64,000 nt of DNA. It comes from Combretum micranthum (Eukaryota > Streptophyta > Magnoliopsida > Myrtales > Combretaceae). Position 1 is the stretch's first letter. Every line of letters begins with the position of its first letter. The stretch spans positions 124,001 through 188,000 of the forward strand of contig JAMXBD010001375.1 of assembly GCA_024138025.1 (NCBI GenBank). The letters are read 5' to 3'. The notes below the pieces were generated by a model. It ran no database searches and was not told the origin of the DNA. It saw only the letters and a program-made list of their open reading frames with translations. Made by a program: the position numbers and the translations under genes. Shown piece by piece: positions 12,656-25,509 of this stretch.

Positions 12656-14780
12656 TTGATGTGGTGATCTATCCATCCTCATCAACTTCCAATTACTTGC
12701 TGCAATGGGGTTGGACCCCCTATTCCCCATTGTGTTGCATAAGTTTGAGTTATTCCAAATTTTAGAAATCTTAGAATATACTATTCTTATTTGTGTGTAA
12801 AAAAAAAAAAAAGAATTTGCATAGCTTGTTTGTAAGTAAAAAAAAAAATATATTTTAATGATACTTATTGTTGTATTAGAATTAAACATGTATGTAAGTG
12901 ATGTAGTATGTGCTTGTGTAACTGTTGCATATTGAGTTCTGCAACTCACTATTTTGAGATGTAAGAGATTGGTATTCTTATGGTTTGGTTGGTCTCCATA
13001 GGATTGGGAATTTAAACATCTAATTATGAAGATCTACATACATAAAACAAACGTCAAGCGATGTAAATTAATATTATAGATGGGGGGATGCATTTGCAAT
13101 TTATAATTCTTTTACTATCTTAAAATTATTAAATATTATATTCATTAATCTAAGAGATGGTGCCAATGATTAATATAATTATCTCAATTTTTTTTTAAAG
13201 ATCAATTGCAAAGTAAAATTTAATCATGCCATATAGAATTTTAATCTGAATAAACTCTCACAATATGAAATAATTTCATAATGACTATTAGGAAAGCACA
13301 TATGTTGATAAGCTCAACTACCAATTTGGTGGGCTTATGGGGAGCATTTAATTGTTAAAGATTCGATCTCTTCCTGAAAAAGCTATGTCCATCGATGTCT
13401 TCCTTCAAACTTATTAACAATGTAAGTAGTAAATATCTCTCGACTCCTTTTCATTTCTAATTTTTAGGACAAATTAGAAATTAAGGGATAAAGTAAACAT
13501 TTATGATCTCAAATGTTTGTGATGATAATATCATGAACTTTAATATTACTATGTAAATATATTGATGGTGGTGTTGTTGTTGTTTTTATGCTATGGAGAA
13601 TAGGTAGGTATCTAATTTGGTCCCCCTAAAAGAAAAGAGAAAAATAAATGAACGTATTGCAATTTCAAATATTAGCATTTGCATTTTTTCAAACGTCAAC
13701 TATTCTATATTTCTATTATTTGTCTTGTAATATAGTGCTAAAGCAAATGTTTTCTGTAAAATTACCACGTCGATTTTCAATCCTAATTTATCATTTATAT
13801 TTGAGATTTTATTAAGTAGTGTGACATTTTCCAAAACTTCATATGTATAAAAAAATTCATCCAATAAATAATTAAGCATATGTAATGCATTTGGTAAGAG
13901 AATATGTATATTACATGAACATTAATTGTCAATATAATTAATACATCAAATCTCAAATTACATAATTAGTATTATTTTGAAAAACTTTATGAGATACAAA
14001 TCAAAATGAATTGAAATATGGACAATATAATTATTGTTTGTAGTATACTATGTAGAAAAAAATACATATTCATAATAATTTAGTTAGTTAAATAAAATTC
14101 TTTTTTATTATTTGATAAATGAATTTATTCTATTAGTAATGATGAAAGAGAAAAGGTAAAAAAAGAAAAAAAGAAAAAAAAGTGAATGCCTAATATGTTT
14201 TTAAAAAGTAAAAAGAAAAAAAAAGTATATTTATGAGATTTTAACTCATGACCTTATAGATATAAACCTAAATACCTAACCACTAAATCACATTTTCTTT
14301 CGTGTCATTATTTGCTCTTTATAATATACATATAACATAAATATATTTTTTTCTTTTTAAAAAAATTAAACTTTTATGAGTCTTAGCCCTAGCCTCCCTC
14401 TAGATCCACCCATGTGAGTAATTCCAATTCTAAATAATGTGATATTTCATTTTCTGTTGTAAACTCTATTCTTTTTTCAGTGTTTCTCTAATCTTAGATT
14501 GCTAATATTTAACTCAAAGAGGATGTGTTAGTGTATAAATAATTAAATATTCTTGATAATTTTAAATGAAAATGGACTAAATATTAGTATATTCTTAAGT
14601 ACATTTTATATTTTAAGTCTAAAGTTTTATTTTAAATTAAAAAATATTTTTTTAAAATTTTTATTTTAAAAAGAAAAGATGTTAAACTGAATTATCTCAT
14701 ATGTGATTTTGATGAGAGCAAATGTTATGTAAAGATATTGTAAACACACTCCACTTTGATAAGACTAATAATTTGTTGTA
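12656..14780. other. AT-rich intergenic DNA
   Basis: No gene is recognised. It contains A- and T-runs and a tRNA-like segment annotated separately at 14237-14286. The minus-strand open frame at 12644-12949 has no family features. Confidence 0.3.
14237..14286 (-). repeat. tRNA-like (SINE-type) pol III box pair
   Basis: On the minus strand an A-box-like TTAGTGGTTAGG is followed about 20 bases later by a B-box-like GGTCATGAGTTAAAATC, the spacing seen in tRNA-derived SINEs. No cloverleaf, tail or flanking duplication could be defined. It is more likely a decayed SINE head than a tRNA gene. Confidence 0.3.
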
Positions 14781-14784
14781 AGGC

Positions 14785-14813
14785 GCACACACACACACAC
14801 ACATATATATATA
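14785..14813. repeat. (AC)n(AT)n microsatellite
   Basis: An uninterrupted run of about ten AC units is followed by AT units. Confidence 0.9.
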
Positions 14814-14819
14814 GAAATT

Positions 14820-15590
14820 TGGGTGCGTGTGATGTGCTTTTGTGCTTGCAGGGATAGCACCGGCAAGCGGATGCATATGGAACTGGTGAGCCGATCCAAC
14901 AAAATAAAGCATAGAGGTAATCAAGTCCAAAATCCAAGATGTAATGGGTAACAATTGAAGGCGTGACAAAAGACCGATAAGGCATAAAGTGTGGATTGCT
15001 GACCTAGTGGGATTTTTAATTCGACCATTGTGCGCATTTAATGCTACCATTTGATCATTTGAAGACTATAAATACATGTTACTTTGGAGTTTCAAATAAC
15101 TTTTGAAAAGGTTTTCATTTGTAAATAAATAAATCAATAATCCACATTTATTATTGTTCTCTCGTTCATTATTTTGTAAGTTCTAAGTAAGAGAGAGAAA
15201 ATTAATTTTAAGTGTTCTATTCATATTTTGTAAATTCATAAGAGAGCACCACAAAAGTAAAGGAAATATTTTATTTCTTGAGTGTTGTATCTAGTGTATT
15301 GCTCGGCTTGAGCTTGTGTGTTTGTAAAATTAATAAAATACTTGAAGTCCTCGATTGAAAGGTAATTGGTGATCGTGGAGAGTAGGAAGTGGGCCAAACT
15401 CTACATTAAGATCTTCGCTTAAATTTCTATCTCTATCTTTATCTCTTTTATTTTCATGTTATAATCTACTATTACTATATCCGCTGCTATTGAAGTTTAA
15501 TTTGATCTGATTGTATAAAAATTAATTATTTATACATTTTAAGTCAAATACTTAATTCACCCCTCTTTTTAGTATTTTCTAATATATTTC
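14820..15590 (+). mobile_element. Copia-like LTR relic (probable solo or orphan LTR)
   Basis: The layout fits an LTR. There is a moderately GC-richer U3-like part (14820-15060) and a TATA motif CTATAAATACATG at about 15067. A leader-like A/T and GA-rich stretch follows, then an end of the TTAATTCACCCCTCTTTTTAGT type (about 15550-15570), which is characteristic of many plant copia LTRs. No pol sequence adjoins it and exact TG/CA borders were not fixed. The antisense open frame at 14697-15050 is treated as a shadow. Confidence 0.4.
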
Positions 15591-17138
15591 TAAAAGAGTC
15601 CGAACCGTTTCATCCCACAAATATATGAGTTGGACCTACCTTACCACCTGCAAGTACGATGTGGAGTCCTCGTTTTAGTGACTCTTAAGATGTCCATTTC
15701 TATTCATTAACAACGTTTCTTACTTATTTGTCAAGGCTATAATTTATTTATATCAAGGGTAAAATATATGGTTATATGCTTTGGCTAGAACATCCCTCGT
15801 ATTGATGTCGTGATGGACTTTACATCGACAACCTTAAATTCCCCGTCTCAGTTTGCATTCTTTATAAATAGTGATTTTATGTGGCTTAATCAAATGTTGC
15901 GCCATGTTGCCATCTGTACTTGCATGTGGCTGCCACTAGAAAAGATTATGATGGTACCATAAATCTTGGATTGAGTGGTTTGAATAAGCATTATGTTTGC
16001 TGCGGTGATTCAATGGGTGGTTAATAAAAGAAAGTCATGTTTGATACAGTTAATTGAGTAAAAAGGAAGTTGTAACAAGGGATAATGTTGAATGAGCCGC
16101 TAATCACTAATGGCTAAATCACAAGTGATGAACTCAATATACGAGGATTAGTGGATTCAATAAATAATAATTAGATCGATCCTTGCATAATGATGTAGAT
16201 TTAGAGAATCATTTTTGTGGATTTGTGGTTTGTGGATTCGTGTTTCATGGCTGATGATCTATAAGCCTAGTTTCAATTGACTTGTGGTTGATACTGAGTT
16301 GCGGTTTAGTTGTATTAAGAAGTTGAATCTTAGAGTATATCTAACCATGAATTGTCATGATTTTATAGCATGTTAGATTAAATGCATTAGTGCTTTAATG
16401 AATTCCTTCATTGCCTTTAGTATTATGTAAACCTATGAAAAAGGGTTGCTTATGAGTGTTCTTGCACAATAGCCTCGTTAACGTTTGAATTTTTAGGTAT
16501 TTATATCTTGAACTTCTGGGTTTGGGGTGGGGGAGTGTTGTCATTACAGCTATTACATTATGATTGATTTAGATGAATCAAGGTTAACAAGTTTCCATAA
16601 CTCTTATAATATATGGAGATGGTATTATTCTAATAAACAGAAGTAATTTAGACTTTTTTTTTTTTTTAAAAAAGGTATTTTAGTTACAAATTGAAATATT
16701 TACTTACAATATTGTAAATTCGTAGGGATTTTGAATCTGAATTGTTTCCGTTGAAATAAGAATATGTCGTGGGATAATCATGATCTGCAGTTCTAGGGTA
16801 TGATATCAATAAAATCATTTATATATATACAGTATTTTCATGTGATCAAATTATGATAGGTTAGATAAGGCATCATTGGATTGGATCCACATCCACAAAA
16901 CATATGTAACTTTTTCTTTTCTTTATTATTATATTATTTTTTAATCCAGCCACATGTTAAGCAAAAATAAGTTTGTTTACATAGCATAATACATTGGGAC
17001 AATTTCAATATTAAAATTTTGTAAACTGTATACTGAATCTAGATTCTGCAGTGTATTAATAAAATAGACTTAACAATACGGGAAACCCAATGTTATAATA
17101 TGATAAGAACATTTGAGATATAAGATGTCTTAAACAAA
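15591..17138. other. Intergenic, nothing recognised
   Basis: Read on both strands without finding a family signature. It has a T-run near 16657-16670 and a short TA run near 16820. Confidence 0.3.
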
Positions 17139-17370
17139 GGGTCTGTTTGGATGGTGTGTTTTTCATTTGTATTTGTATCTTTTTTAAAATGATATGTGTA
17201 CATATATCCGATTTGCATCTACATTTTATCAATATTTAATCTATTTGATTTTTTTTATGAGAACTGTCAACCTTTTCTTTTATTTATATCTATTTCTTGA
17301 TAAATAATTTGTTAGAAAAATTAAAAAAAAAATGTTCGTATTTACCGAAAAAAGCCAAATAAATAGACCC
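17139..17370. mobile_element. MITE, GGGTCTGTTTGG family, copy 1
   Basis: It begins GGGTCTGTTTGGATGG and ends AAATAAATAGACCC, giving inverted GGGTCT(G/A)TTT termini around an AT-rich centre of about 200 bp. Two similar elements occur at 27212-27457 and about 54516-54717. There is no coding capacity. Confidence 0.5.
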
Positions 17371-17984
17371 AAAATCTACACATTGAATCTACTTGTAAAA
17401 CCACCAAAGCACTCAATTCGAAAGCGCATTTCTGGAAGCAGAAAATTAAAAAATACAAGACAATATATCCAATAACCAATTACAAATGATCTACACCAGA
17501 AATACAATCCATGTTTCATAATTTCTTTTCATAGAATCTTTTTGACACTTCAGAACAAAACCCATGATGAAACATCAAACGAGAAACAAAAAGAAGAAAT
17601 GAACCAATGATTGTTGAGCAAAAGGTAGCACTACTCTTTATAAACGGTATGAAGTTATACTTTAGAGAGAGATGGCAGAGGCCGTACATGTAGGGTAACA
17701 ATGTTAAAAAGTCAAACTACAATATAGGAATCATCTCGAGTTATTGTAGTGGAAGGAATGAAATAGAGTATAAGGAATAAACAACTGATAATTCTATTGC
17801 CATGCTTTAATACATTCAAGGAATAGAATGAGTTTAGAATGGTACTTATAAAAAATCTCCTAGTAATAAATATAGATAATATAGTAACTACGTGGCATGA
17901 TAAAAAGGTAATCAAAATAAATAACAATAACATAGCTTAGGATAGGATCCAAGACGAATTCATATTTCTCTCAAAATTTTGTGA
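17371..17984. other. Intergenic, nothing recognised
   Basis: AT-rich. The two small minus-strand open frames (17516-17701 and 17712-17933) lack any family signature. Confidence 0.3.
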
Positions 17985-18306
17985 TAAAGCCCAAAGGCCC
18001 ACAAAAGAAAACAGAAGCCCAAGTCTGTGTGAATAGCCCACTCGGAACGGATTATTAGTCCGATCACAACCCTAGCTTCGCTTAACGCTCGTCCTCTGTA
18101 CTTTGTAAGTTTGCCTCTTTAGGGTTTCCTCTTTACTTTGTAATTTCTCTGTGAAATTAGGGTTTTCTTTGTAATCGCTATTTCTACTTTCTAATGTTCT
18201 GACTGTGATTTCTTTGTTGTGTTTTTGTGAAAGGTAAATTATGTTGCGAAGTGTGGAATCGTTTCAGCAAAGAAATGCTGGAGTTCGAGCCTCCAGTAGC
18301 TCCTAG
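17985..18306 (+). promoter_or_regulatory. Orphan housekeeping-type promoter and leader (site II plus telo-boxes)
   Basis: Three GCCCA-type motifs lie within 60 bp (AAAGCCCAAAGGCCCACA, GAAGCCCAAG and ATAGCCCACT, 17988-18043). They are followed by telo-box-like AACCCTAG (18068), TTAGGGTTT (18118) and TTAGGGTTTT (18158). Site II plus telo-box clusters are the established promoter signature of plant ribosomal-protein and other growth-linked genes. A CT-rich leader with several GTAAG-type sites follows. The first ATG (18241) opens only a 21-codon frame ending TAG at 18304-18306. No gene body follows: a Gypsy element and a LINE occupy the next 6 kb. It may be the severed 5' end of a host gene or the start of a non-coding RNA. 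Confidence 0.5.
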
Positions 18307-18592
18307 TTTGCTCTTTGAGTAAAATCTGGTTACCTCTGTATTCCTTTTCCTTTCCTACTTATACACGATTGTGTATGTTACAAGTAGTAGGTGGTTATGA
18401 GTTTGTTACATGCATGCTGTTTTCCAGCTGGCCTATTCTGTTACAGTTTTTATGTTTATACGAGATTGTGTATTTCTATTGCTGTTACAGATGCTACACT
18501 TGCTGACTAAGTCTGTTCTATTACAACATGATACTATATTTGTCTTAGCTATTTTCATACAATACAATGCTATTCTTGACATATCCTGTACT
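18307..18592. other. Flank of Gypsy element; 3' LTR expected but not resolved
   Basis: The minus-strand pol ends at 18593, so the 3' LTR should lie here. I found no second copy of this sequence near the other end of the element and no confident TG...CA borders. It could equally be transcribed flank of the orphan promoter. Confidence 0.25.
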
Positions 18593-21500
18593 TTAAGGTA
18601 CATAGTCTTGTAAATATGTGGGCTGCCTTCTATTCCGTACATGAGTCATAACATGTTCCTCCTCCTCTGGAAAAATCACCTTGTCCTCAAGGTGATAATC
18701 TGGAAAGTCCCTTTTAAAATCATTAAGATCCACCCAAGAGGCATCCTCTAAGGGAAGAGACTCCCATTGAACCAACAGCTGTTTAAAAACCTGCCCTTGC
18801 CTGTGAATCACTCGTGAATCCAGAATCACTAACGGTTTGACAATTGGGTAATTGTCATACGAGTCTCCTGGTAATGGAATTACAGTAGGAGTAATACCCT
18901 TAGCTTCCTTCAATAAGGAAACATGAAAAATAGGATGTATTTTTGATGTTTCTGGAAGAAGTAATTCATAGGCCACAGAGCCAATTCGGCGCTTAATTTG
19001 AAATGGCCCAAAGTATCTGCGTGAAAGCTTAAATGAAAGCCTATAGGCAAGAGATGTTTGCCTATATGGTTGAAGTTTCACATACACCCAATCTCCTACT
19101 GCAAATGCTCGATCTGTCCTGTGCTGATCTGCTAATTGTTTCATGCGTAACTGAGCATGACTCAAATTTGATTTTAACAATCTCAATAAATCATCTCGAT
19201 TTTTCAATTCCTGATCAACTGCATCCACCTGTGTTTGTCCTTGAACATACTTAGAAATGGTTGGAGGAATTCTGCCATATAACACCTGAAATGGTGTTAA
19301 ATGAGTACTTGTATGATAACTGGTATTGAAACAGTACTCTGCCCAAGAAAGAAATTTGGGCCACTCCTTAGGATAATCCATAACATAAGCCCTCAGATAT
19401 TGCTCCAAGCATCTATTCATCACTTCGGTTTGACCATCCGTTTGAGGATGGTAAGCTGAACTCATCTTTAAAGTAGTACCACTGAGCTTAAACAGCTCAC
19501 ACCAAAATTTGCTCATGAATACCTTGTCCCTATCTGACACAATCGATTTGGGAATCCCATGTAATTTGACTACTATATCCACAAACAATCTGGCTACAGA
19601 AGTAGCAGTATAATGAGCTGTGAGACTCCCAAAATGAGTATACTTGGATAAGCGATCCACTACTACCATAATAACAGAATAACTGTTTGAAATTGGTAGT
19701 CCAGTAATGAAATCCAAAGAAATATCCTCAAACACTTCATCAGGAATTGGAAGTGGTTGCAATAACCCAGCTGGGGATGTGTTCAAATGCTTAATCTGTT
19801 GACACACATGGCAACACTTCACAAATTGTTCCACATCCCTCTTCATATGTGGCCAAAAGAAAGACTCTGAAAGTCGCTTAAAAGTCTTCAAAATTCCTAA
19901 ATGGCCCCCTGTATGAGCCGAATGAAACTCTAATATCAAGGAATTGATAATAGAGGAATGAGGAGGGATAAAAATTTTGGACCCGAAAAACAACAAATCA
20001 TTTTTGGCTTTTAAAGGCCAAGGTAAAGAGACTCCTGCTACACAATCTTCAAACAACTTCTGCCACTCCTTATTCATCTTGAACTCTGTCTTAAGTAGTG
20101 TGACAAAGTCAAAGGATGGTAGAGAAATAGAATTCAACTGGGGTAAAGAAACAAATTGGCGAGATAAAGCATCTGCCACAACATTTTCAGACCCTGGTTT
20201 GTAGACAATTTCATAATCATAACCCAAAAGCTTCACCAAGTACTGTTGCTGTTCAGGTGTTTGAATAGTTTGAGAAAGAATTTCCTTCAAACTTTTCTGA
20301 TCTGTCCGAATAATGAAATGGCGACCTAACAAGTAATGCCTCCATTTTTAACCGCCTCTACCAAAGCAACCATTTCTCGCACATAAGTACTAGCTTTCTG
20401 TAATCTCAGAGAGAATTTCTTACTAAAAAATGCAATGGGATGATTTCTCTGATGCAACACAGCCCCCATTCCCATGCCTGAAGCATCTGTATCAACAATA
20501 AAATTCTGGGTAAAATCCGGTAAGGCCAAAACTGGAGTGGTCATCAGAGCTTGTTTCAGCTTCTCAAAAGCTGAATTAGCCAAAGGAGTCCACTCAAAAG
20601 CATCTTTCTTGAGAAGATTCGTTAGAGGGGCAGCAATAGTAGCATAATGTTGCACAAAACGCCTATAATATCCTGTGAGTCCCAAAAATCCTCTCAAGTG
20701 TGTAGGATTACTTGGCATAGGCCATTCCTGAATGGCTTGAACCTTTGCTGGATCAGGAGTAACTCCTGAGGCAGAAACCACATGTCCCAAATAATCCACA
20801 GTAGTTGTCCAAAGAGACATTTACTACGCTTCAAATAAAATTCATGTTCCTTGAGGCATGATAAAGTAATCTCCAAATGATTCAAATGATCAGAAAGAGA
20901 TCGGCTATAAATGAGAATATCATAAAAAAAAACAATGATGAATTTCCTCAGATAAGGCCGAAAAATAGTATTCATAACAGACTGAAATGTTGAAGGAGCA
21001 TTAGATAAGCCAAATGGCATAACCAAGAATTCATAATGTCCTTCGTGGGTTCGAAAAGCTGTCTTATGAATGTCAGCAGGATACATTCGTATCTGATGAT
21101 AGCCTGCTCGTAAATCCAATTTGGAAAATATAGTGGCTCCATAAAGTTCATCCAAAAGCTCATCAATAGTGGGAATGGGAAACTTATCCCACACAGTGGC
21201 TTGATTCAATGCTCTGTAATCCACACAAAATCTCCATGAACCATCTTTCTTTTTCACCAATAAAACCGGTGAAGAAAATGGACTTGTACTTGGCCTTATG
21301 ATACCAGAAGTCAACATTTCCTGAACCAACTTTTCCATCTCTTCTTTCTGATAATAGGGATAACGATAGGGTCTGACATTTATGGGCTGTGATTCATTCT
21401 TCAGATGGATATGATGTTGAACATCACGTAATGGAGGCAATGATGATGGAGTCTCAAAAATACTGGGAAATCTGCCCAATAGTTCCTCAACCGAACTATT

Positions 21501-21890
21501 GCAGGTGGTATCAATCAGTTCACTATCCGTCTGAGCCACCAAACTAAACAAACCAGCAATTTGATCAGATTTGATCAGTTTGTTTAACTGGGGAGACTCT
21601 ATCCGCTTGGGCAAAACAGAGGAAATACCATGTAAACAAACGTGATGGCCATCCAAAAAAAAATCCATAGTAAGATGAGCATAGTTCATAGTAACAGGCC
21701 CTAGAGTTTGAAGCCACTGTATTCCTAATACCAAGTCTGCTCCTTGAATAGGAAGAACATACAAGTCAACATTGAGCTGTAAGTCTCCCAAAATTAATGG
21801 TACTTTCTCACAAAATCCTGTACAACTCATATATTCCCCATTACCAATCATCACTCTAAAAGTAGGACTTCCCACGGCTAGTCTTCAATC
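18593..21890 (-). pseudogene. Ty3/Gypsy chromovirus pol (PR remnant-RT-RNase H-integrase-chromodomain), 5'-truncated
   Basis: This is the polyprotein of an LTR retrotransposon. In minus-strand order: the C-terminal half of the aspartic protease (LVLGIQWLQTLGPV, no upstream D(S/T)G); reverse transcriptase (FIRPSTSP-type block, MPFGLSNAPSTFQ); RNase H (VDTDASGMGMGAVL); an integrase zinc finger with HHCC spacing (HTGGH...CHVCQQIK); an integrase core with D, D and E present (DFITGLP, SDRDKVF, HPQTDGQTEVMN); and a C-terminal chromodomain (LVQWESLPLEDASWVDL), which places it among chromoviruses. The frame breaks near 20347 and 20805, each explained by one missing A in an A-run. The RT active site reads FFYD instead of the usual FFDD. 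Gag, primer-binding site and 5' LTR are absent. An in-frame stop lies just upstream of 21890. Confidence 0.88.
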
Positions 21891-22234
21891 TTACATTCCT
21901 CCAGCATGAATATCCCTTTCCCAATAATAAGCAGACGAAACATTAGCAATATTCATTTTTGCAGTCTATACCATTATTCAGCAATTTATTAGCAATTTAA
22001 GAAAACTTCCTTCTAACTATTGTAAGGTCCATTTTATTGAAAAGAAAATACCCAAATATAAAATTCATGATTCCACTGTAGGTACTTGTCACCATGTCCG
22101 TAATCCACCGGTCATCTTTAAATCACTCCGTTTATAGTTATGTTATTTGAGCAATACCATACAAAGCAGATACATCAGTATAGCTTAATCCATTTTTCCT
22201 AGAGGTTGAGAGCCTTGAGACCAAGTTAGTGCTG
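21891..22234. other. Junction between Gypsy and LINE, unassigned
   Basis: No retroelement domain is readable on either strand. It may contain highly decayed 5' LINE or Gypsy sequence. Confidence 0.3.
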
Positions 22235-24680
22235 GTCTTTAGAATCTTATTAATAGTTGTATCTCCACAACATCAATAGAGGTTCAAGTAAATAGTATAT
22301 CTACAAAGGCTTTCCAATCAAGCGGAGTTCTTCGTCAAGGATATCCATTTTCACCTTATCTCTTTATCCTTAGTCTAGAATTTCTTAGTCAAGCCATTGA
22401 ACACCAAATTCAATTGGGTAATTGGCATCCTTTAAAAATCAAAGGTCATGAGTGGCTATCTTCCATGCCATGTTTGCAGATGATATCATTATGGTGGCCA
22501 AAGCAGATACCACTAATGCAACCACCATTCACTCTTTGCTAGAAGAGTTCAGCAAAATATCTGGCCTATAAGCTAATTTATCAAAATCTTCTATAGTATT
22601 TTCTCCTGCTGTCCATACTTCTACTAGAGAGGATATTAAACAATGGCTCCCTTTATTTCAAGGATATGATCTCACTTGGCAAGTATTTGGGCTTCCCCTA
22701 TCAAATGGGAGAAAAGAAAAATACTTCAATTTTTCCTTCTTGCTTGATACCTTTAGTAGCAAATTGACAACATGGAAGGCAAGACATCTCATTATGGCAA
22801 GTTGACTTGTCCTTGCAAAGTTTGTACTTGAATCCATCCAACTTATTACATGTAAGTCACTTTGTTGCCTTCCAAACTCCTTACCAAAATGATCCAAACA
22901 ATAAGAAATTTTATTTGGCAAGGTGCACCTATGGATCATAAGCCACATTGGATTTCATGGCACCAAATTTGTTGTCCCAAAACCGAGGATGGTCTTGGCT
23001 TATTGAATTTACACTACTGAAACAAGACATGTACTCTATAGTGATGGTATACCTGAACATAAAATAAAGTCTAATGGACTTCTTTGATCAATGCCAAATA
23101 TCAAAGCCTTAAATGGAATGATTCATGTCGATCACCATTGTCTGCATCTTCAATAGGAAAAGACATATGTGAAGCCAACCAATGGCACAAGTAACATGGG
23201 TTCACTATTTTAGGAAATTGCTCTTCAATGCCTTTTTGGTATGATTGGTAGGGAGGTTTTGAACCATTGTGTTATATCATCTATGGTCCTTTATCACCAG
23301 GAGCTAATCAAAAAATGGTAACACAATGTTGGATAGATGCAAATCATTGGAACAAAGACCTCCTTGGCTTCCCCATTTCAGAAGTCATTTTCTCACTTTG
23401 TGGTCCTATTTATTTATGCCAAAATACATCGGATTCAAGAGGCCTCCATCCGTCTTCACATTTACATCTTAGTTTAAACAGCCTTTATGAAGCTATTCGA
23501 ACGCTAACCACCCAAGTTGTCCATCTGAATACTCAATGGCTATGGAGCTCAATTTTCCCTCCTAAAATAAAATTATTCTTATGGAGGTTTTACCACAATA
23601 GTCTTCCAACAATAGAAAAGTTGGGACAATAACATATTTGAATGGATGCCACCTCTTCGTGCTGTGGTATGTCAAATGAAACTCTCATTCATGCTCTAGT
23701 TTCATGTCCATGCCTTGCCCCTGTTTATGACAATTTGCAAGTGTTTGTGCCATCAGCCTTCTTCAATAGGTCTTCTTTTCTTCTATGGATATATCAAAAT
23801 AGTAGAATATCCAAAAACAGATGCCATAAAGTTATATCCTCCAAATAGGTTTAAATTCGTTATTACATTATGGAAGATCTGCTATTTTCGAAATCGGTTA
23901 TTGTTTCATGCTACCACTCCATCAAATGATATTGTGTCAACATCAAGACTAATAGCTCATGAACTTGGGTGTTCCATCGGCAAAAATTGCTGTACCAAGT
24001 TTCACATATCCTTACTGCTTTGACTCCTCCAGCATTTGGATTTTACAAACTAAATATGGATGGTTCCTATGTCTCTTCTAACAAGCAAGCCACTATTGGA
24101 TTAGTTGTATGAAATGATAGAGGAGAGTGGAAGTTTGGATTTGCATAAAAAATGGCTGATATGGAAATATTGTTAGCAGAGTTAGGGGCTGTGGCCTATG
24201 GATTACATTTATGCATTCAACATGGTTTACTACATCTTGAGATGACACTTGATTCATATGTTGATTCTTGAGATGACACTTGATTCATATGTGGTCATGA
24301 CGTTGCTAAAAAGTAATAATTACGTACATCTCAAATATTTTCATTTCATTACTATGTGTAGGGAAAGGCTATCACAATTAATCGAATCTAACATCGAATA
24401 TCAGCCAAGGGAGACAAATCAAGTGGTAGATGCTATAGCCAAACATGCACAATCTATAGATGAAGAGGAAATGTTTTGGTAACACCCACCTGAATGTATC
24501 CACGAATTTTGTATGATGATATACGTGATGTATATAAATGTACTCAGCATACTGCTGTTCGGCCTCTGTTAGCCCTTTTATATCTTATATTCCAGGGATG
24601 AATACTCTTGCCCCTGGTTAATGTTACTGTATTTTGTTTTTTGATGAATAGAATTTCTAATTACTAAAAAACATTCATAG
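22235..24680 (+). pseudogene. L1-type LINE relic (RT, zf-RVT, RNase H)
   Basis: This is a non-LTR retrotransposon ORF2 fragment, truncated at its 5' end. Readable pieces in order are the RT block GVLRQGYPFSPYLFILSLEF (about 22325-22385), the catalytic FADD box in AMFADDIIMVAKAD (about 22470-22510), a zf-RVT-like segment (IFPPKIKLFLWRFYHNSLP, 23550-23610) and a plant-type RNase H domain (NMDGSYVSS... ending DAIAKHAQS, about 24050-24480). Many stops and frame changes separate them, so it is long dead although FADD survives. It ends near a short A-rich tail (about 24665). No target duplication was identified. Confidence 0.82.
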
Positions 24681-24733
24681 TTCTTTTTCATCTAACGTTA
24701 AGTTCGAAACATATACTACATTTATCAAATATA

Positions 24734-24734
<1 letters not shown>

Positions 24735-24764
<30 letters not shown>
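24735..24764. repeat. (TA)n microsatellite
   Basis: A TA run directly abuts the left end of the hAT MITE. Confidence 0.9.
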
Positions 24765-24768
<4 letters not shown>

Positions 24769-25509
24769 TAGGCACAGTTTGGTTTCCACCGAAATCATTA
24801 CTAGCGGTTCTAGAATCAGAATTGGACTCGTTAGCTGGTTCTTGAGCTAGTTATAGACCACCAATTTCATGATTCTTAAGAGATTTTTTGGTCTAGAACT
24901 GGTAAAACTGGCGGTTCCATCCGATTCTATTGAAAAAAAAAATAATATTAAATATATAATTAGTAATATTTAAATTATTTCATATAAATAGTAAAATTGA
25001 TTACTTATTCAAAATATTTAGTATATTATTATGAACAGCACAAGTAAATATAGTTTAAAATCATATACAATTAGTTTAAATAAACTTTTCCTAAAAGGAA
25101 ATTTCATTTTTTTGAATAATATAACACTATTTTTCGCATTATGATTTTTTTTTACCCACTAGAGTATTTTGCAATATCATATTACTAACTACAATTGATA
25201 TTAGATGTGTTTATATATAAATAAATGTGTCTTCTAAAAAAATTTAAAATTTTTTATTAAATAATTTAACACTTTTAGATGCAATAATTATTTTGATTTT
25301 AAAATTTATTTTGTTAAAAACTAAAATTCATTTATTTATTTATTTGAAAAAAAAGGTGGTTCCGTGGTTCCAAAATCGGAATTGGAAACCAATAGTTCCA
25401 TAGAATCAAATCAGAACTGTGAGAGATGATTCCAGTTCCTCAATTTCAAGACTCGCAACTAGTGGTTTTGGTTCTAGTTCGGTTCAGTTTCGAAAACCGT
25501 GCCCATGTC
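24765..25509. mobile_element. hAT MITE inserted in a TA microsatellite
   Basis: The left terminus GACATAGGCACAGTTT and the reverse complement of the right terminus GACATGGGCACGGTTT match at 14 of 16 positions. The subterminal regions carry inverted GGTTCTAGAATC / GGTTCTAGTTCGGTTC-type motifs. The flanks are TATATATA on the left and TATATACA on the right, consistent with an 8-bp hAT target duplication within a TA repeat. The centre is AT-rich with no coding capacity. Confidence 0.65.

Noticed and set aside
12200..12949. Small frames at 12200-12388 (+) and 12644-12949 (-)
   Set aside because: Low-complexity composition, within or next to the tandem duplication, and not preserved between its two copies.
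14237..14286. Possible tRNA gene
   Set aside because: Only A- and B-box-like motifs are present; no acceptor stem or anticodon arm could be folded by eye.
14697..15050. 117-codon and overlapping 86-codon minus-strand frames
   Set aside because: They read through an AC microsatellite (Cys-Val repeat) and are antisense to a copia-like LTR; treated as chance.
20320..20830. Programmed frameshifting in the Gypsy pol
   Set aside because: Both breaks lie inside conserved domains (RNase H and post-RT), not at a gag-pol boundary, and each is explained by one missing A.
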